A stretch of 64,000 bases of DNA from an uncultured Lachnospiraceae bacterium. Its GTDB lineage: Bacteria; Bacillota; Clostridia; Lachnospirales; Lachnospiraceae. The stretch spans positions 26,595 through 90,594 of the forward strand of contig CABSCP010000013.1 in assembly GCA_902476265.1 (NCBI GenBank), in the 5' to 3' direction. A program made the position numbers and the translations under genes. Shown piece after piece: positions 60,074-64,000 of this stretch (its first letter is position 1; each line of letters begins with the position of its first letter). A model generated the notes under the pieces. That model worked only from the letters and a program-made list of their open reading frames with translations. It was not told the DNA's origin and did no database searches.

Positions 60074-61543
60074 TCACGCCAGCCGTTCCAGCATGTTCCG
60101 GTATTGCCGGATTTTATAATCATATATTTCTCTGTTCCTTTTTTCAGGCCCAAAAAGCGTTTTTTCCTTTACTGTATTTTGTATCACTTTCCTGTAATCC
60201 CGAATGAGCCCTATGGCCATTCCCGCCACAGCCGCGCTCCCTGTCAGGGCAGTCTCACCCATCTCGCAGGTCATAACCGACACATTCAGAGTGTCCGCTT
60301 TGATTCGGTTGAAAAGGCTGCTTTGAGCGCCGCCTCCCACCACAGTCATTTTCTCAAACTTGTATCCTTTATAATTTTCTCTCATACTGTCGAGATAAAT
60401 TGCGTATTCATAAGCGATTCCCTCCAGAATGCTCCGATACAAGTGGGCCCTGGTATGCGTGAAATCCAGGCCCACAAACGCACCCTTTAAATTCGGGCGG
60501 GGTGGAAGAACCCTTCCTGAAAAATGAGGGCAGAACAGCAGGCCGTCACAGCCCGCCGGTACTGCAAAAGCCTCTTTTTCCAGCTGTTCATAAGGCAATG
60601 ATTGTCTTCCTGTAAGCTGGTCCCTGAACCAGCGGATGCACATTCCTCCGCCTCCAATGTAAGAGAGCGGATTCCATAACCCATCTATAGGACTGCGCAT
60701 CATGACAAGAGTCTGATTTTTTAAATCCGGTACATAACTATCCACCACGCTGCATAATATGGATGCCGTCCCGGCGCAATCCAGCAGCATTCCGGGTTCA
60801 AACATCCCGGAACCGAAGGTGCTGGCAGCAGAATCCCCCAGTCCCGCTGCCACAGGAATGCCGGACACCAGTCCGGTCTGTTCTGCAAATTCTTTTGTGG
60901 TGGTTCCTACAATCTCAAATGGGGATACAATCCGGGGCATTTTATCCGGTTCTATATCGAATTGTCTCAACGCATCTTCATTCCAGCTCTTTCCTGCATT
61001 ATCACTGAAATTATTAAAATGCAGGCAGGTATAGTCAAAAACAGCCTCTTCCGCTTTGTTCCCTGTCATTTTTCCTGTAACATATCCGTGGGGAAGTACG
61101 AATACGGCTGTTTTGTTCCAAGCTTCCGGCCTTTCGTATTTCCACCATAACATTTTAGCTGCATGGCTGTTTGTGACCGGTCCTCCGCTTCTTGCAGCCA
61201 GTGCGGCTTCCTTTTCCAGTAAAGGGATATACTTTCTGCATCTCGTGTCCAGCCAGGAATCATACCAGGTAGAAGCCTCCCCTTCTTTATCAATCCCCAT
61301 GATTCCCGCCATCTGACTGTCCACGCCTATCGCCAGCACCTGACTGCCGCTGATTTTGCTTTTTTCCAGAAGTCCTTTTATCACATGAATACAGGATCCA
61401 TAAATGTCCTCCGGTTCCTGCCATATTTCTCCTGCATTCCCATGCTGCAATCGGGAGGGTTCAAAAAAATCGGAAATTACCCGAAGCTTTTCGTCCAAAA
61501 GCCCCGCTTTTGTTCCCTGAGTCCCAATGTCAATGCTGATCAA
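60074..61543 (-). CDS. FGGY-family carbohydrate kinase (xylulokinase-like)
   Basis: A 489-residue kinase of the xylulo-/glycerol-kinase family. The phosphate-binding start is ISIDIGTQGTKAGL, DCAGTAS is the adenosine-side motif, and GGGAQSSLFNRIKAD the C-terminal family block. It should phosphorylate a ketose or polyol in the cytoplasm. I chose a TTG start at 61543 because GGAGG is 5 bases upstream and the resulting N terminus fits the family; a longer frame beginning at 61615 has no ribosome site and would overlap the upstream gene. Substrate not certain. Confidence 0.88.
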   Translation of the reverse strand: MISIDIGTQGTKAGLLDEKLRVISDFFEPSRLQHGNAGEIWQEPEDIYGSCIHVIKGLLEKSKISGSQVLAIGVDSQMAGIMGIDKEGEASTWYDSWLDTRCRKYIPLLEKEAALAARSGGPVTNSHAAKMLWWKYERPEAWNKTAVFVLPHGYVTGKMTGNKAEEAVFDYTCLHFNNFSDNAGKSWNEDALRQFDIEPDKMPRIVSPFEIVGTTTKEFAEQTGLVSGIPVAAGLGDSAASTFGSGMFEPGMLLDCAGTASILCSVVDSYVPDLKNQTLVMMRSPIDGLWNPLSYIGGGGMCIRWFRDQLTGRQSLPYEQLEKEAFAVPAGCDGLLFCPHFSGRVLPPRPNLKGAFVGLDFTHTRAHLYRSILEGIAYEYAIYLDSMRENYKGYKFEKMTVVGGGAQSSLFNRIKADTLNVSVMTCEMGETALTGSAAVAGMAIGLIRDYRKVIQNTVKEKTLFGPEKRNREIYDYKIRQYRNMLERLA

Positions 61544-61577
61544 ATACTCCTCCAAGATCCATCCCCCGCTTTCCCTT

Positions 61578-62918
61578 CTACATTTCCACTGTTTCCCATC
61601 CAAAAACACCGGCAAGCAACTTTAACTGTTCTCCTACATCCCCTTCAATAATCAGGGAATGATGGGAGCAAAGCTCCTCCATCACCCGATATCCGTCCCT
61701 GTAACGAATCAGCGCCCCATTCCTGCAGTCGGAACCGGGATATTGCACATACTCTTCAATTTCTGCCTGAATGATTGACAGCTTCCGGAAATCCGGATAA
61801 ATTTTGGCCAGCGTCACCGGCCCTTCCGGCATCCGGCAGTCCACCATACAGGCGTGTTCATCCACAATTTCCAGCACTTTAGGCCTGAGTATCCACCGGT
61901 CACAAAGCTTTTGGGGCATAAAACCAAAGTAACCGCAATGTACGCCCAGTGCATGTTTGTCCGGTTCTTCCACCTCCGGAAAACGGGCGATTTTCTCATG
62001 GGCCAACGCCGCCATTCCCATCAAAAAAGGATACAGGTTTGTCATCATGACCGGTTTTTCCAACGTTTTATAAATAATATAGGTAGAAAGCAGTGAAAGT
62101 GTATCCCCCTCGCAGGCCCAGATAATATCATCCTTTTCAAACAGCATATTCCACGCCAGGCAGGGAGTGGTATCGCTGTAAAAGGACTCATTCAGGCAAT
62201 TTGCACCAACACCGTCTATCCCCCCCAATTCCTCCGCTGCACGCTTTACGGCTGCATAAATTCTCACCGCCCGGTAATAACAATCATCCGTTACACCTTC
62301 CCGCCGAATATTCCAATCTCTGCAGATCTCTCTCACTTCTTGTTCCGGAATCTGCGCGGCCTTTTCATTGAGTTCTTTCCAACTTCTGTAAATAATCTTG
62401 CACCCGAATACTTTTTCCATAAGTTCCGTACTTTTTTCTTCCCACCAGTAAAACTTCTTGAATATATTCGACTGCTTCCCTTCACCTGGTGAATCCTGAA
62501 ATATCAAAAATCTGGCTCCCCGGGCAAGTTTCTTTTTGACGGCTATCGCCCGGATCACAGTCCTTCCCATCTCGATGGTATAAGGAGAAAACACAAGGCA
62601 TCCCATTCCTTTTAAGTAAGTCGTGATCTCCCAGTCCCACATTTCAATGGTCCCGTAAGGGCTGGTCAAAATCAGGATAGGAAGATGGTAACTTCTAAAA
62701 TCTACGTCATGCCGGAATGCCGCATAAATCAACTGTGGAAACAGTATCGCATCCGCCTCTTCCGGCACTTTTGTTCCCACAGTAACCGGTTCTGAAAATT
62801 CAGCCATTTCTCCGTAAATTTCCTTCAGACGCGCCATCTGCTGCCTGTATTCTTCTTCTTCCCTTTCATTGATCTCTGCAAATTTCATTGGAACAAGTTT
62901 TGCTTTCTGTAAACCCAT
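61578..62918 (-). CDS. L-fucose/L-arabinose isomerase-like protein
   Basis: A 446-residue protein with features of the FucI/AraA superfamily: an N-terminal region with FPQLIYAAF, a middle with PGEGKQSNIF, a metal-site-like block NCLNESFYSDTTPCLAWNML, then WACEGDTLSLLS. A conserved-looking HCGYFGF occurs near residue 325. It is shorter than FucI (about 590) and nearer to AraA. It probably converts an aldose to a ketose for the adjacent FGGY kinase. GGAG-like bases precede the ATG at 62918, 4 bases after the dehydrogenase stop. Confidence 0.82.
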   Translation of the reverse strand: MGLQKAKLVPMKFAEINEREEEEYRQQMARLKEIYGEMAEFSEPVTVGTKVPEEADAILFPQLIYAAFRHDVDFRSYHLPILILTSPYGTIEMWDWEITTYLKGMGCLVFSPYTIEMGRTVIRAIAVKKKLARGARFLIFQDSPGEGKQSNIFKKFYWWEEKSTELMEKVFGCKIIYRSWKELNEKAAQIPEQEVREICRDWNIRREGVTDDCYYRAVRIYAAVKRAAEELGGIDGVGANCLNESFYSDTTPCLAWNMLFEKDDIIWACEGDTLSLLSTYIIYKTLEKPVMMTNLYPFLMGMAALAHEKIARFPEVEEPDKHALGVHCGYFGFMPQKLCDRWILRPKVLEIVDEHACMVDCRMPEGPVTLAKIYPDFRKLSIIQAEIEEYVQYPGSDCRNGALIRYRDGYRVMEELCSHHSLIIEGDVGEQLKLLAGVFGWETVEM

Positions 62919-62922
62919 TTTT

Positions 62923-63948
62923 CTATTCCTCCCGCTCCAGTTTTACAACCCTGCCTGTTCTTATGGATTCATTTCCTGCCTTAACTACCGCCACCGCCAT
63001 CATTCCGTCCCACCCGTCTACCTCCGGCTTTCTTTTTTCCCTGATACTTTCCACAAAGCTGATGTCTTCTTTTACATAGGCCTGTGCAAACAGCGTCATC
63101 CAGCTTTTCACCACATCCTCTTTCATTTTTCCGTTCTTTGTGCAGACGACAGTGGTCTTATCCTTTAAATCGCCAACGGTTATAAGCCCCTCCGTTCCTA
63201 AAATATCGACCCGCGCATCATAGCCGTAAGCAACTCCCTGCGCTCCGTCAATACATCCCATCATACCGTTATTCATCCGCACGCTCATCAAAACACTGTC
63301 ATAAAAATCCGGATATTTCTCCCTTGCCGCACCACAACGGTAATTTCCGGCAATCGCATAGACACTCTCCACTTCACTGCCTGTCATCCATCGCAGAGTA
63401 TCAATATCATGACTGTTTACCTCCGCCAGGGGCCCGTTGCTCTTTTCAATATCATACATCCATTCATGGGGAGTGCTTGGACCATGAGTCAGTGATTTGA
63501 CCATCACCACCTCTCCGATTTCCCCTGAATCAATCACTTCCTTTGCATATCGGAAGCTTTCGTCAAAACGCCGCATAAATCCGATCTGCAGGATAACCTG
63601 GTTCTCCTTTGCGGCAAGAATCATTTCCTTGCATTCCTCTACGTTCATCGCCATTGGTTTTTCACAGAATATATGTTTTTCGGCTTTTGCCGCTTTCACC
63701 GCAATATCTCTGTGATACTTGGTAGGAACCGCGACAATAACCGCATCGATGTCTTTCCGGTTCAGTAACTTCCTGTAATCGGTGCAATAATCACAGCCCA
63801 GTTCCAAAGCCGCCTGCCGGGCGCTGCTTTCATCCACATCGGAAACACATACCATCACCGCATCCGGGACATGTCGTGTCATATTTCTGGCATGGATCAT
63901 ACCCGCCCGTCCGGTTCCGATCAATCCAATTCTCGTTTTATCTCCCAT
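62923..63948 (-). CDS. Gfo/Idh/MocA-family oxidoreductase
   Basis: A 341-residue NAD(P)-dependent sugar or inositol dehydrogenase. The Rossmann motif is GLIGTGRAGMIHARN (about residues 8-22), the family EKP motif is in FCEKPMAMN (about 94-102), and the catalytic region has NSHDIDTLRWM. The start at 63948 follows AAGGAGAAGGG. It is the first gene of an operon running isomerase, kinase and zinc dehydrogenase, with 3-4 base gaps at the first junction. The substrate could be myo-inositol or a sugar. Confidence 0.93.
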   Translation of the reverse strand: MGDKTRIGLIGTGRAGMIHARNMTRHVPDAVMVCVSDVDESSARQAALELGCDYCTDYRKLLNRKDIDAVIVAVPTKYHRDIAVKAAKAEKHIFCEKPMAMNVEECKEMILAAKENQVILQIGFMRRFDESFRYAKEVIDSGEIGEVVMVKSLTHGPSTPHEWMYDIEKSNGPLAEVNSHDIDTLRWMTGSEVESVYAIAGNYRCGAAREKYPDFYDSVLMSVRMNNGMMGCIDGAQGVAYGYDARVDILGTEGLITVGDLKDKTTVVCTKNGKMKEDVVKSWMTLFAQAYVKEDISFVESIREKRKPEVDGWDGMMAVAVVKAGNESIRTGRVVKLEREE

Positions 63949-64000
63949 TTCCCTTCTCCTTTTATTTTTTGCTTTCGTTTATAATTTTATGTTATTATTT

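Noticed and set aside
1..64000. CRISPR arrays, tRNA or rRNA genes
   Set aside because: No regularly spaced direct repeats, cloverleaf-like segments or rRNA-conserved stretches were noticed on reading both strands; a covariance search would be needed to exclude a tRNA fully.

Overview
The window looks like chromosomal DNA of a spore-forming, Gram-positive anaerobe of the Clostridia, most likely family Lachnospiraceae. Evidence: a spoIIID gene behind a sigma-E-like promoter, a cwlD (spore cortex amidase) fragment, a complete minCDE operon, many lipoproteins with Gram-positive lipoboxes, sugar importers without their own ATPase, YesMN-type two-component regulators, and AGGAGG-type ribosome binding sites. 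The species call is an inference. Most genes lie on the minus strand.

Region 1 (1-9.6 kb) is a carbohydrate locus. A YesM/YesN-type sensor kinase and AraC-type regulator precede an LplB/LplC/LplA-like importer and a family 3 glycoside hydrolase cut by the left edge. A truncated cwlD fragment lies just upstream of the kinase, ending at a perfect 18-bp inverted repeat.

Region 2 (9,872-17,252) is a 7.4-kb integrative mobilizable element inserted at the 3' end of guaA. It is bounded by a 12-bp direct repeat (TTACTCAAACTC) that includes the guaA stop codon. It encodes a tyrosine integrase, an excisionase, a MobV/Pre relaxase, a MobC-like accessory protein, a RepA-like ATPase, two XRE regulators, an acetyltransferase and small unknown proteins. 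Paired TAGAGCCA sites with 11-bp spacing lie inside both ends.

Region 3 (17.2-28 kb) is core genome: guaA with a consensus promoter and a structured leader, a MATE transporter, spoIIID, a small transcription unit with a possible short ORF, minCDE, a large SWIM-SNF2 ATPase, a small HTH protein and an uncharacterised coiled-coil protein.

Region 4 (28-44 kb) is rich in signalling. A sugar-binding lipoprotein is paired with a 1,320-residue Cache-PAS-GGDEF-GAF-hybrid kinase and is divergent from a GH2 enzyme. Next come map, an ABC-F protein, an NlpC/P60 hydrolase, a PAS-GAF-GGDEF protein and a second hybrid kinase with two receiver domains.

Region 5 (44-49.4 kb) holds asnS, a secreted trigger-factor-like lipoprotein, a cardiolipin synthase and a small membrane protein. 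Region 6 (49.4-64 kb) is sugar metabolism. One operon holds an unknown protein, a DeoR regulator, deoC and a sugar isomerase/epimerase. A second holds a binding protein, two permeases and a GH1 enzyme, with VOC and SDR genes divergent from it. A third holds a Gfo/Idh dehydrogenase, a FucI/AraA-like isomerase, an FGGY kinase and a zinc dehydrogenase. Together these look like uptake, hydrolysis and intracellular oxidation/isomerisation/phosphorylation of an unusual glycoside. I saw no CRISPR array, rRNA or tRNA.
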